Assembly: GCA_002787775.1 (NCBI GenBank)
Contig: PCUW01000040.1
Coordinates: forward strand, 1 to 64,000
Reading direction: 5' to 3'
DNA length: 64,000 nt
From: Bdellovibrionales bacterium CG12_big_fil_rev_8_21_14_0_65_38_15
GTDB taxonomy: Bacteria; Bdellovibrionota; Bacteriovoracia; Bacteriovoracales; Bacteriovoracaceae
The translations under genes were made by a program, and so were the position numbers. Below, piece after piece: positions 51,305 to 60,200 of the stretch. How positions within the stretch are numbered: position 1 is the first letter of the stretch; each line of letters opens with the position of its first letter. Below the pieces are notes generated by a model. That model had not been told where the DNA came from. It did not search any database and saw nothing but the letters and a program-made list of their open reading frames with translations.

Positions 51305-53748
51305 GAAATCTCCCTAACCTTGAAATGAAAAGAGGTGACTCTTCCCTTAAAATTCTTGTATCGCTTTGTAGCTTCTAAAACACATTTAATCGTAGTTGAT
51401 TGATTCTTATGAATATCAATCCAAATTTGATTAGTGGATTGATAGACGAGGTATAAGCCTAATCCGGCTCCACGACCATCTTGCTTTGGAGATTGTGTTT
51501 CTTTTGCTCTTTTAAAGGCCTGTAATATCTGGTCTTTTGTCAGCATACCCTTGTTGTCTTGGACTTCAATCATAATGAAAGAATCATCGACACTGAGGTT
51601 AACTGAAACGATGGAATCTTTATCGCTAAAGGCATTAGTAACAAGCTCGTCTCCAATTAAAGAAAGATAGTCTCTTGGACTTTGAAACCATCCAGGAAAT
51701 TCTTTTGTTTTTAAAAAGAGATCAATTTCATTTCTATATTCTTCTAATTTCTGGCCCTGCCAAGAAAATAGTGGGGTTCCTATTGACGGAGCATTGAGTT
51801 CAATTTCGTGACTTAAAATTGGTGAGTTATGTCCAATTAAATGATCAACGTTTGTATTCTCACAAAGAAAGTCGATACTTTCTTTTGCATCGAGGTGACT
51901 AATGACAGTGTTGTTATTAATAAATTCAATGTCTTTAGTCGTATGGGTAGAAACCAAACGACAAAGGACTAATGTAACATCGTCATCACTTGGTGTGCCG
52001 CCACTAAAAGTCAGAGCTTCACTACTTATAGCACTTTGCCATAACTTAAGATTAGAATTCTTATTCTGTGTAATACTGGTGTGGAACTTACGATCACCAT
52101 ACGGCTTATTTTCTTTATTTGTGTTTTCAACAATTCCATCGGTATACAAGACGAGAAGGTCACCTTCTTCATATGAAATCTGCTTATTCTCAAAGGTTGA
52201 ATGATGCTCTTTTCCTAGGTGAGCAGATGGCTCACTTAAAAGAGGAATAAGATCTTGCCTAGAAGGTTGATCGATTTTCGCACTCAAAAGATAAGGAGGG
52301 TTGTGAGCTGCATTTGACCAAGTTAGTGTTTTCGTCTCTTTATCAACCACTGTACATAGCATTGTCATATACAATTGTTTACCAGCACCGCAGATGGCCT
52401 TATTAAACCACTCAAGCATGGCATTGGGCTTAACTATCAGTTCTGGTTGTGTCTTTAACAATTCTTCTAGCGTATGTAGGGCGCAATTAGCTGTCGCTGT
52501 AATCAGAGCAGCAGGAACGCCATGTCCAGTTGCATCAGCGATAAAAATAGCACTTTTACCGTTTGATTCTATATATCCCCACCAATCTCCGCCGCATTCA
52601 GATGCTGGCGCATAGAAAGCCGAAAACTCAGCACCTTGAATAGTTCCTTCAAAATTGGGAAAAAATGAATCTTGAACTAATTTTGCAACTTCAACTTCTC
52701 GCTCGAGGCGTACTTTCTCTTTCATTTGCTCCATGAATTGAACAATTTTTTTCCCCATATAATTAAAGGAATCAGAAAGGGCACCAATCTCATCTCTAGA
52801 CTTTACTTCAACACTATTTTCAAAATCTCCAGCGACAAACTTTTGTGTACCTTCAAAAAGTGTTTCTAAAGACTTGGTTAATGATCTTGAAAAAAGAATA
52901 CCGATGATAATGGCTAAACTTAAGAGGAAGACAGCGTAAATATAAGACTGCTTAATCAGTTTATCGGCTACTGAAAAAGCTGCTGATTTTTTTATGATAG
53001 ATATTGAAATCGGATTCGTAAGATTTTCTTGTTCAAAAGAGATAAGGCTTAATTGGTCGTTGAAGTTTGCTTCGAAAACACCTTTTTTGATGCCTTTAGC
53101 GAGATATTCATCTTTAAGCTGCTTTAAAATACCTGGGGCTGATTGATCTGTTAATGTTTCAAATCCTGGAGACATGATTAGATTATCTATTTCGTTATTC
53201 TTTTGAACTAAGCTTTCGACTAGAGAAATTTGTGCAATTTGTATGGATTCATTGAGTTTTGTTACGATGGTAATAACGGGTTTATTTTTAAAAAAGTAGA
53301 AAAATGTTTTGTCAGCTGATGAAGTTATTTGTCCCCAGTTTTGATCAATCGCTTTATCAATATCCTGCCTAGAAAGAGATAATTTAGATAAGCCGGTATG
53401 ATCAAGGATTCCAGTCGTAAATTTATTTTTTGAAAGATCAAAGATACGGTAATCAATAAAAGAGGGAGAAGAATCAAAAATATTCTTAATATCCTCACTC
53501 TTAGTAAGTAGTCCCATGATATGTAATGTTCTTTTTGATTCTTGAATTGTATTTAAAATATCTCTTGAGATAGACCTTGAAGAATCTTGAACTGAATTAA
53601 AAATATATGCAGATTTATCTTCGATGAACTTAGTTAAAGCATATTGTGCATAAGCAGCAAGGCTTATAAGTAATACCAATGAGAATAAGCTTATAAGCTT
53701 GAGTTTCAAAGGAAAGAGAATAGGTCTTTGAAGTTGTTTAATTTCCAT
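51301..53748 (-). CDS. Membrane SpoIIE-type phosphatase fused to RsbW-like kinase
   Basis: 815 residues. Two membrane spans (about 15-33 and 255-275) enclose a periplasmic sensor domain; a HAMP domain follows (SLETLFEGTQKFVAGDFE). Then a PP2C/SpoIIE phosphatase with ASECGGDWWGYIE and IFIADATGHGVPAALITATAN, and TPSDDDVTLVLCRL at its end. After a linker, a GHKL ATPase of the RsbW type (LIGDELVTNAFSDKD, VQDNKGML, GRGAGLGLYLV). Thus the enzymes that add and remove phosphate on a STAS protein appear fused in one sensor chain. Confidence 0.9.
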   Translation of the reverse strand: MEIKQLQRPILFPLKLKLISLFSLVLLISLAAYAQYALTKFIEDKSAYIFNSVQDSSRSISRDILNTIQESKRTLHIMGLLTKSEDIKNIFDSSPSFIDYRIFDLSKNKFTTGILDHTGLSKLSLSRQDIDKAIDQNWGQITSSADKTFFYFFKNKPVITIVTKLNESIQIAQISLVESLVQKNNEIDNLIMSPGFETLTDQSAPGILKQLKDEYLAKGIKKGVFEANFNDQLSLISFEQENLTNPISISIIKKSAAFSVADKLIKQSYIYAVFLLSLAIIIGILFSRSLTKSLETLFEGTQKFVAGDFENSVEVKSRDEIGALSDSFNYMGKKIVQFMEQMKEKVRLEREVEVAKLVQDSFFPNFEGTIQGAEFSAFYAPASECGGDWWGYIESNGKSAIFIADATGHGVPAALITATANCALHTLEELLKTQPELIVKPNAMLEWFNKAICGAGKQLYMTMLCTVVDKETKTLTWSNAAHNPPYLLSAKIDQPSRQDLIPLLSEPSAHLGKEHHSTFENKQISYEEGDLLVLYTDGIVENTNKENKPYGDRKFHTSITQNKNSNLKLWQSAISSEALTFSGGTPSDDDVTLVLCRLVSTHTTKDIEFINNNTVISHLDAKESIDFLCENTNVDHLIGHNSPILSHEIELNAPSIGTPLFSWQGQKLEEYRNEIDLFLKTKEFPGWFQSPRDYLSLIGDELVTNAFSDKDSIVSVNLSVDDSFIMIEVQDNKGMLTKDQILQAFKRAKETQSPKQDGRGAGLGLYLVYQSTNQIWIDIHKNQSTTIKCVLEATKRYKNFKGRVTSFHFKVREIS

Positions 53749-53785
53749 TATTTAATTCGTAGATATTATCTCAAAGACCACTATA

Positions 53786-56227
53786 ATGAACAAGAAGACA
53801 CTTTTTGACGAAGGGAGAATGAAAAGTTCCAAGTTAGACTGGATATTAGTCGGATTTTTTTCCATCGTGGCCGTATGGAGCGCTAAAATTTTATACTGGC
53901 CATCATCGCTAGACTCGTCTGGCACGGGCTCTTTCGCTAAAATTGAAAGCTTGAGTAATATTGTTAAGAGTAAATCAGTTGGAAATTTAGCTTGGAATGA
54001 TGTGCAAGTAGGACAAACCTTTAAGCGGAAAGATTTACTTTTTACCTATGATAAATCACGCGCCAAGTTAATTCTTGAGCGCGGTGAGAACCTTGAGCTC
54101 TTGCCAAATTCCTTAATCGAGCTTGATCAATTCTCCGGTGGCTTAGCCATTCAAGTTAAAGAGGGACTAATTTATCTTGATATTAAAGAAGGTGAATCAG
54201 TTAAAGTGAATTTAGGTGGCAAGCAGATTTCTTTAAGTTCAAAAAATGCAAAGGTGAAGTTATCCACTTCAAATGGAATTTCAAAACTTGAAACTTCTAA
54301 TGGCGATGTATCAGTTCAGTCTTCAACTGGTGAAACTTTTAAACTAGATCAAGATAACCAAATCGAAGTTAATGATTCTAGTGAAATTAAACTTAGTGAA
54401 AAGTTCGTAAAGCTTCTTTCTCCAAAAGATGGAGCGCAGATATCTATTGATGAAGATGCCATTGAAGTTGAATATCAATGGGAGTTTACTAGCCAGTCTT
54501 ATCGCACTAATCCTGAGATAGAGATCTCGCAAAGTTCAATATTCGAATCAGAAAAATTGATCGATGATGATGATGATATTGGAGTTGGAACATATTTTTG
54601 GCGTGCCGTTAATGATGAAGGTGTCGTTTTATCAAGCACCAATACTTTTGAAATAATAAAAAATCAAAAGATTGAAAAGATCGATCCAGCTCCTGTTTTA
54701 CAACTTCTTACCCCTGCTGATTTGGCCGAAATAAATGTAAGTCGCCCCGGAGATAATGTTGAGTTTAGCTTTTCTGGGCAAGCAATCATTGAAATTGCCA
54801 AAGATCAGAAATTTGACGACATTGTTGTTTCAGCTGACGTAGACAATTCATTCTTATGGAAAGTTGAAAGCTTGGGGCGTTTTTACTGGCGAATCAAAAA
54901 GGATTCAATTTATTCAGAGATTAGAGAAATCAATATTAAGCCTGGTGCTATTTTACCCGCACCAGATCTGGAGCGAGCTCCAAGTGAGTTAAAACTTATC
55001 CCACTGAAACCTCAAAGTTTTATTTATTCATTAATAAGCAATGCCTATGCTCAAGATTTTTCCGCTGAGTTTGAATGGAGTGAAGTTGATGGTGCACAGG
55101 CTTATATCATTGAGATCTTTGCTGATAAAAATCAAAGTAAAATTCTCAGTAGACAAAAAGTTAATGATAACCAATTCATTTGGATTGGAGCACCTCTAAG
55201 ACAAGTTTGGTGGCGTGTAAAGGCGATTGATCAGTGGCAGCGCGAGGGAGTTCCAAGTGCATTAGTGCAAACGGCGTTAATCCCACCAAATGGTTGGGAA
55301 GAGACAGAGATTGAGCTAGATTCACCAAGGCATCGAAGCGAGTTTAAGCAAAATAATTCCGTAGAATTTGAATGGGACAGTAAACCTGGTGTAAAGGATT
55401 GGATATTTTTATTATCAAAGGATTTAGATTTTAAGAAACCCGTTAAATCTCAAAAAATATCTTCAAATGAAATTGTCTTAAATGATCTGCCGGTAGGTGA
55501 GTGGTATTGGAGAATTAAAGCCTTTGATAGCTTAGGTAGAGAACTTTTAAGTAAAAGAAGAAAAATTATTATAACTGCATTAGATGTCGTTGAGGTGGCC
55601 AAAGAAGAAACAAGAGTGAACGAATATAAACTTAGACTCAATCTAAGGTCTCCTTTTGATATTGATATCGGATTACAAGCTTCCAAGCCCAATTATGAAC
55701 TTAAGAAGGGAAGACAGGATTTTAATCTGACAGGGATGACGGCCAGTGGTTTTAATTTAAATCTATCACGCGAACTAAGTCACTATCGCCTTTTTTCTAA
55801 TCTAAGTTGGGTCAGTGGTAAGGCCTTTGATTCGCTTGGTTACCAAGACAGTTCATTAAATCTTGGTCTTCAAAAAAGTTATGATTGGAATTTATCTTTT
55901 CCTGTTTGGGTTGGAGCTGGTTTATCGCTAAACAGGCTTTCATCTTATGAGCGAGCAGCCAATTCAAATACGTTGTCAGATTCAACGATTTCAACCTTTT
56001 CATTGCACTCATCTTTATTAGCTCAGCCCTTTGTCTGGGATAATAAATATATTGAAACTCAACTCGATCTAAGTCTTCTGGGTCAAATGGCTTTTGGTCT
56101 TCACGCCAAATATTTTGTCGGAAAATGGTTTTATGGTGTTGGTTTTAAAAATCAGACGATTGAAAAAGAAGGTGATTATAGCGTTACGACTTTAATGCTT
56201 CACTTTGGTTATCGTTGGCAGCGCTAA
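53786..56227 (+). CDS. FecR-domain surface protein with fibronectin-like repeats
   Basis: 813 residues. N-terminal membrane anchor (about 18-38, LDWILVGFFSIVAVWSAKILYW), a FecR-like beta domain (about 60-190: ELLPNSLIELDQFSGGLAIQVKEGLIYL), then repeated Ig/fibronectin-like units with recurring aromatic motifs (FYWRIK, WWRVKAID, WYWRIKAFD at about 365, 475, 575), and a C-terminal beta-barrel-like region ending LHFGYRWQR. A tataat at 53782-53787 overlaps the first ATG, so the start may instead be ATG 53819 (MKSSKLDW), which has aagggag upstream. Overlaps the end of the converging gene by 36 bases. Confidence 0.8.
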   Translation: MNKKTLFDEGRMKSSKLDWILVGFFSIVAVWSAKILYWPSSLDSSGTGSFAKIESLSNIVKSKSVGNLAWNDVQVGQTFKRKDLLFTYDKSRAKLILERGENLELLPNSLIELDQFSGGLAIQVKEGLIYLDIKEGESVKVNLGGKQISLSSKNAKVKLSTSNGISKLETSNGDVSVQSSTGETFKLDQDNQIEVNDSSEIKLSEKFVKLLSPKDGAQISIDEDAIEVEYQWEFTSQSYRTNPEIEISQSSIFESEKLIDDDDDIGVGTYFWRAVNDEGVVLSSTNTFEIIKNQKIEKIDPAPVLQLLTPADLAEINVSRPGDNVEFSFSGQAIIEIAKDQKFDDIVVSADVDNSFLWKVESLGRFYWRIKKDSIYSEIREINIKPGAILPAPDLERAPSELKLIPLKPQSFIYSLISNAYAQDFSAEFEWSEVDGAQAYIIEIFADKNQSKILSRQKVNDNQFIWIGAPLRQVWWRVKAIDQWQREGVPSALVQTALIPPNGWEETEIELDSPRHRSEFKQNNSVEFEWDSKPGVKDWIFLLSKDLDFKKPVKSQKISSNEIVLNDLPVGEWYWRIKAFDSLGRELLSKRRKIIITALDVVEVAKEETRVNEYKLRLNLRSPFDIDIGLQASKPNYELKKGRQDFNLTGMTASGFNLNLSRELSHYRLFSNLSWVSGKAFDSLGYQDSSLNLGLQKSYDWNLSFPVWVGAGLSLNRLSSYERAANSNTLSDSTISTFSLHSSLLAQPFVWDNKYIETQLDLSLLGQMAFGLHAKYFVGKWFYGVGFKNQTIEKEGDYSVTTLMLHFGYRWQR

Positions 56228-57265
56228 ACTTAAAAACAAAATTAAAAAAAATGTTAAAAATTGATCGCCTGAAGAATTATGATCACTATCAATTGAGCCG
56301 CATCCAGTGGCAAGTTTTCCTTGAAATGAATTGGTAAACAGATCAGAGGTCTCAACGTTAACTCCTGAAGTAATTGTAATACCTGAAGTGTTGATATTTG
56401 AGCCACCGGAAGTTTCAATGCGGATTCGTCCAACACCACCAGCCCCACCAGCGTTGGCACTTGGCCCAACACCCGCAGTTCCACCAGCCAAATTAACAGT
56501 GCCGTTAATATCCACTCCACTTAAAGCTTGAATCAGAATTGTTCCACCAGAGCCGCCGCCGCCGCCGCCAGAACGTGTATCTCCGTTTCCACCATTTCCA
56601 CCATTCGCATTAATTGTTCCGGCAACGCTAATTGAAGTGGCCGATCGTAAAGTTAAGAAACCACCGCCACCACCGCCAACACCTGGTGCATAACTAAAGA
56701 CACTGTCGTCTCCAGCTCCACCAGCTCCACCGCCAGAGCCACCAGCTAGTGAAGAAGAAGAGCTTCCTCCACTACCAGCGATACCACTTCCAGCAGCTCC
56801 TGAAGTACCGGCACTACCGTTACCGCCACCACCTGCTCCGGCGCCAGAAAAAACGACTGAAATTTGACCTGTACCGCCGCCGCCGGGAGTATTTCCATTA
56901 CCAGCGCGGCCACTTCGTTCACCATTACCAATCCCACCAAGGTAACTGCCGCCAATATTTCCACCAGCACCACCTAGAGCTCCACTAGTATCAATAGCCG
57001 CACCATTGGCACCGTTAGCACCGTTGAGTCCGTTTAAACTAATTGAGCCTGTAATGTCGATTGAAGATCGAGACAAAATAACAACAGCTGATTGGCCTGC
57101 ATTAAAAGTAACGGCGCCAGTAATGGTTACGCTATCGCATTGATAGGTTCCACCATTTCCAGCTGCAAACGTGGCGTTAGTACAACTACCAAGAGAGCCG
57201 TTACCAAAATCAATGGCAAACGCCATTATTGGAAAGAAAAGAATGATAAGAGATAATTGCTTCAC
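56192..57265 (-). CDS. Secreted glycine-rich protein with hydrophobic C-terminal tail
   Basis: 357 residues. Signal peptide (about 1-17, LIILFFPIMAFA), a conserved-looking domain (about 20-75) with one Cys pair, then a long Gly/Asn/Ala/Ser-rich part (about 75-280). The end is CGSID...QFLTFFLILFLSLALPTITKVKH: a Cys, a hydrophobic stretch and a short basic tail, like C-terminal sorting signals. No LPXTG or GlyGly motif is present. Probably a surface-exposed structural protein. Confidence 0.75.
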   Translation of the reverse strand: MKQLSLIILFFPIMAFAIDFGNGSLGSCTNATFAAGNGGTYQCDSVTITGAVTFNAGQSAVVILSRSSIDITGSISLNGLNGANGANGAAIDTSGALGGAGGNIGGSYLGGIGNGERSGRAGNGNTPGGGGTGQISVVFSGAGAGGGGNGSAGTSGAAGSGIAGSGGSSSSSLAGGSGGGAGGAGDDSVFSYAPGVGGGGGGFLTLRSATSISVAGTINANGGNGGNGDTRSGGGGGGSGGTILIQALSGVDINGTVNLAGGTAGVGPSANAGGAGGVGRIRIETSGGSNINTSGITITSGVNVETSDLFTNSFQGKLATGCGSIDSDHNSSGDQFLTFFLILFLSLALPTITKVKH

Positions 57266-57303
57266 TCTTAAAGTGTATCAAGAGTGAAGCGAGCTTGAAA
57301 ATC

Positions 57304-58887
57304 TTAATTAAGTTTGACGATTTTGATCTGACTATAGACTTCGTTTTCACCAAACCCAGAGGCATAACCAAAACCATAAGCGTGAGAGCCACCACAACGA
57401 TGTTCAAGTCTAATAATCGTCTGCTGCGTCAGGGTAAATGTTCCCTTAAGTACAGACTGAGTCATTGAAGCAGCACCATTATTACTAAAGCCAGTAGCAC
57501 CAACTAAAACAGTCCCACCGCTAATAGAATCGACTAATCTTGTCTTGTGTTGAGAACTTAAAAAAGCTGGAACGATTCCATCAATTTCGTATTTACCTGG
57601 CTCAAGAACAAAATTACTTCCACTAAGACTTACAATGGAAGAATCACCTTCAACAGTATTGAGATCTCTCGTGATCCAAGAACCAGCAGTACAAGCTCCG
57701 CCGTGAACACCTGAAGCCTTAATATCTTTTACGTAAGCAATCGCCGCTGATCCACCACCTGCGCTATCAGGAAGTAAGCTTGCTGCAATTTTTCCATCCA
57801 CGCCAACTTGAACAATTTGACCAGGACCAGTTCCAATATCAACAACAGCATCACTACCTGCCGGACCTTGTAATCCTTGAAGACCCTGTAAACCTTGAGG
57901 ACCCATTGGACCCGCAACACCTGCAGGACCTTGCGCGCCAGTATCGCCTTTATCACCCTTGTCGCCCTTATCACCTTTTAGGCCTTGAGGACCTTGTGCT
58001 CCAGTAGCACCGGCAACACCAGCAGGACCTTGAGGTCCAATCGCACCGGTTGCACCAACTGCTCCCGTAATACCAGCTGGACCTTGTGGACCGACTGGAC
58101 CTGCAACCCCAGCGGGACCTTGCGCACCTGTGTCGCCTTTATCACCTTTTAATCCTTGAGGGCCTTGAGCACCATCTGCTCCCGCAATACCAGCTGGACC
58201 TTGAGGACCAACGGCACCGGCCGCACCGGCAGGACCTTGTGCTCCCGTATCACCTTTATCACCCTTGTCGCCCTTATCACCTTTTAAGCCTTGTGGACCT
58301 ATTGGACCTTGAGCACCAACAGAACCATTCACACCCGCTGGACCTTGTGGACCGGCCGGACCTTGAATTGTTGTCGCCGCTGTATTTTGAACAGAGCCAT
58401 CAGGAAAAATAATACCGTCACCGCTAACTAAGAAACCATCAACGGCCATATCGCCATCATCATTGATAAATGGAATCTGCCCCGCACTCGTTCCGATATT
58501 AACTTCTAAAACACCTTTTTCAGTAATAACTCCACCTGCTTGACCGTTAGCAAGTAAACCAACTCCAGCAGTAATTTCTAGATCAGAACCACCGCCATGA
58601 CTTGGACGATCGATCCAACGATGACCATCCCAAACAAGTTGATCGCCAGATTTATTGCCGCGACCTGGGTTATCCCAATAAGCATATTGCACTGGAACCC
58701 AACGAAATCCATTCCAAGTAATAATCTGTCCTGCCTTAGGACGACGAACTAGCGGTCTAAAAATTTTCGCTAGAGCTGAAGCGATAGATTTCTTGTGATC
58801 TTTATGATCTTTGTGATCATCTTTAGCGCTCACTGTGTGAGAAGTGAGTAAAAGCATCATTGTCATGAATAGGCTTAATGTCTTCAT
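57304..58887 (-). CDS. Collagen-like protein with N-terminal and C1q-like C-terminal domains
   Basis: 527 residues. The start is ATG 58887 (MKTLSLFM), preceded by aaagg; the GTG at 58896 is too close to it. Signal peptide to about residue 21, a Lys/His-rich stretch, a domain with two W-x-G-x-R-W segments ([20 protein letters not shown]), then Gly-X-Y collagen repeats (about 175-345, e.g. [29 protein letters not shown]). The C-terminal domain (about 380-527) has a TNF/C1q-like beta pattern ending [10 protein letters not shown] and would trimerise the chain. Probably an extracellular fibre or adhesin. Confidence 0.88.
   Translation of the reverse strand: MKTLSLFMTMMLLLTSHTVSAKDDHKDHKDHKKSIASALAKIFRPLVRRPKAGQIITWNGFRWVPVQYAYWDNPGRGNKSGDQLVWDGHRWIDRPSHGGGSDLEITAGVGLLANGQAGGVITEKGVLEVNIGTSAGQIPFINDDGDMAVDGFLVSGDGIIFPDGSVQNTAATTIQGPAGPQGPAGVNGSVGAQGPIGPQGLKGDKGDKGDKGDTGAQGPAGAAGAVGPQGPAGIAGADGAQGPQGLKGDKGDTGAQGPAGVAGPVGPQGPAGITGAVGATGAIGPQGPAGVAGATGAQGPQGLKGDKGDKGDKGDTGAQGPAGVAGPMGPQGLQGLQGLQGPAGSDAVVDIGTGPGQIVQVGVDGKIAASLLPDSAGGGSAAIAYVKDIKASGVHGGACTAGSWITRDLNTVEGDSSIVSLSGSNFVLEPGKYEIDGIVPAFLSSQHKTRLVDSISGGTVLVGATGFSNNGAASMTQSVLKGTFTLTQQTIIRLEHRCGGSHAYGFGYASGFGENEVYSQIKIVKLN
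57864..58365. repeat. Collagen-coding DNA repeats
   Basis: Near-identical DNA blocks recur, such as tatcacctttatcacccttgtcgcccttatcacctttta at about 57942-57980 and 58248-58286, and a shorter version near 58134. They code for [15 protein letters not shown] units. Slippage or recombination here would change fibre length. Confidence 0.85.
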
Positions 58888-59034
58888 ACGTACCACGCCT
58901 TTATATATTTCAATTAGGATAACCCCTGAACTTCAAAGAAAATTTAACTGTTTGAAATTAGGAAGGAGCTAAACAAATAAGCAGTACCTAAATGGCTATT
59001 TCACAAGAAAAGGTGGCGATTTTTTAAGTGAGTT

Positions 59035-59394
59035 TTAAGATTTTGGGTACTTAGCTGGATCGATATCAAGATCATTCTCGCGCTTGAACTCTTCGCGAAA
59101 ACTATCTGGTATGACATCAATACCAATTCGTTTTCCAAAGGTAACGAGAAATGGAATCGTTAATGGAGCGAATGGAAGAACAGCAAAAACACCAAGACCA
59201 ATAGTTTTTAAAAAATCTTGAAATTGAAGATTAGCATCCTTCATTTCTTCTTCAGTCGCTAAACCTCTAGAGAATTTTAGATAGGTCATGATCATATCTT
59301 TTGTTTCGATACTTTCACGCTCAAGAGCTCTTCTTATTTTTTTTAAAACAAGAACGAGACGTCTGGGAACAAAGACCGGCTTTTGTTTTTCCAT
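59035..59394 (-). CDS. LETM1-like domain protein
   Basis: 119 residues. Charged helical N-terminus, then a hydrophobic segment VFAVLPFAPLTIPFLVTFGKRIGIDVIPDSFREEF that resembles the LETM1-type signature (LPF.P...P...+..+.G.....P..F). In bacteria such proteins are short and of unknown function; mitochondrial LETM1 acts in ion exchange. One or two membrane spans are possible. It lies 3 bases after the next upstream gene on the same strand. Confidence 0.65.
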   Translation of the reverse strand: MEKQKPVFVPRRLVLVLKKIRRALERESIETKDMIMTYLKFSRGLATEEEMKDANLQFQDFLKTIGLGVFAVLPFAPLTIPFLVTFGKRIGIDVIPDSFREEFKRENDLDIDPAKYPKS

Positions 59395-59397
59395 GTT

Positions 59398-59655
59398 TTA
59401 ATCTTGATCTTGTTTGTTACAGCAGCCCACATGAGAGTCGAGTTCATCTTCTAGTTCGTGGCGAAGTGTTGCTAGATCTTCTTCGTTAACACCTAGGCTT
59501 TTGGCCAAGGATTCAGGAAGACTAGGGGAGACAATTCTAACTTCAATACCAATGGCTTCCATATCGCGGGCATAGTTCCAGGCTTTTTGCGCATCTTGCA
59601 AACTACACTGGAACAGAACCTGGTCTTGCTCATCGAGCACTTTGACGTCAGACAT
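59398..59655 (-). CDS. Small acidic protein, function unknown
   Basis: 85 residues from ATG 59655 (MSDVKVLDEQ); the longer ORF overlaps the divergent gene. Mixed domain to about residue 55, acidic helical tail, and a Cys-Cys pair near the end (HVGCCNKQ) that may bind metal. Followed within 3 bases by the LETM1-like gene, so probably one operon. Confidence 0.6.
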   Translation of the reverse strand: MSDVKVLDEQDQVLFQCSLQDAQKAWNYARDMEAIGIEVRIVSPSLPESLAKSLGVNEEDLATLRHELEDELDSHVGCCNKQDQD

Positions 59656-59709
59656 AACCAAACTGTACCATCGCTTTAACAAAAAACCATCAGCTATTGG
59701 GAGACAAAG

Positions 59710-60042
59710 ATGCAAAAGAAGATGGTTGTCTACGTCGAAAAAGAAAAATTTCTTCGAGAATTAATGGAAAAAGCGATTAGTGGCGCTGGTTTTGATATTT
59801 ATAGCTACCCAGATCACGATTGCATGCACTTTATCGATGATTTAAAACCAGATCTTCTCATCCTTGATGGCCAAACAATTTCTAAAGAATTTATTGAACG
59901 ACTAGATGCGCATATTCCAGTGATTCTTACTGGTGATCTTCCTGCGCTAGAAAGCCTTTCAAGGCCGATTCACACCCATATAGAAAAACCATTAGGTCCA
60001 TTTGATTTAGTGGCAATTGTCTCTAAAATTTTACAACAGTAA
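59710..60042 (+). CDS. Pseudo-receiver domain protein
   Basis: 110 residues with a receiver-like fold: Asp53 at the usual phosphorylation position (LLILDGQT), Thr in VILTGDLP, and Lys in HIEKPLGPFD. The acidic metal-binding pair normally near residue 10 is reduced to VYVEKEKF, so phosphorylation is doubtful. Start ATG 59710 has gggag upstream. It might bind a partner without phosphate (inference). Faces the small acidic gene divergently. Confidence 0.72.
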   Translation: MQKKMVVYVEKEKFLRELMEKAISGAGFDIYSYPDHDCMHFIDDLKPDLLILDGQTISKEFIERLDAHIPVILTGDLPALESLSRPIHTHIEKPLGPFDLVAIVSKILQQ

Positions 60043-60200
60043 TTCTTCAAAACTGTTTTAGAATAACGCTCGAAGCACCGATGGATACTGGTCTTTGAAA
60101 CAATTTTACAATTGGAGTAGAGCTTTGGATCATCGAGAATTTTTCCAATTCTGTTTTAATTTTTCGATGAGTGTCGCGGTGGTTCTCGGTTCGTATTGGT

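Noticed and set aside
57864-58365. Regular repeats that might look like a CRISPR array
   Set aside because: The repeats are in frame, code for Gly-X-Y units, have no unique spacers and no cas gene is near.
57780-58412. Plus-strand ORFs inside the collagen-like gene
   Set aside because: Antisense shadows of the Gly-X-Y repeats, with no start signals.
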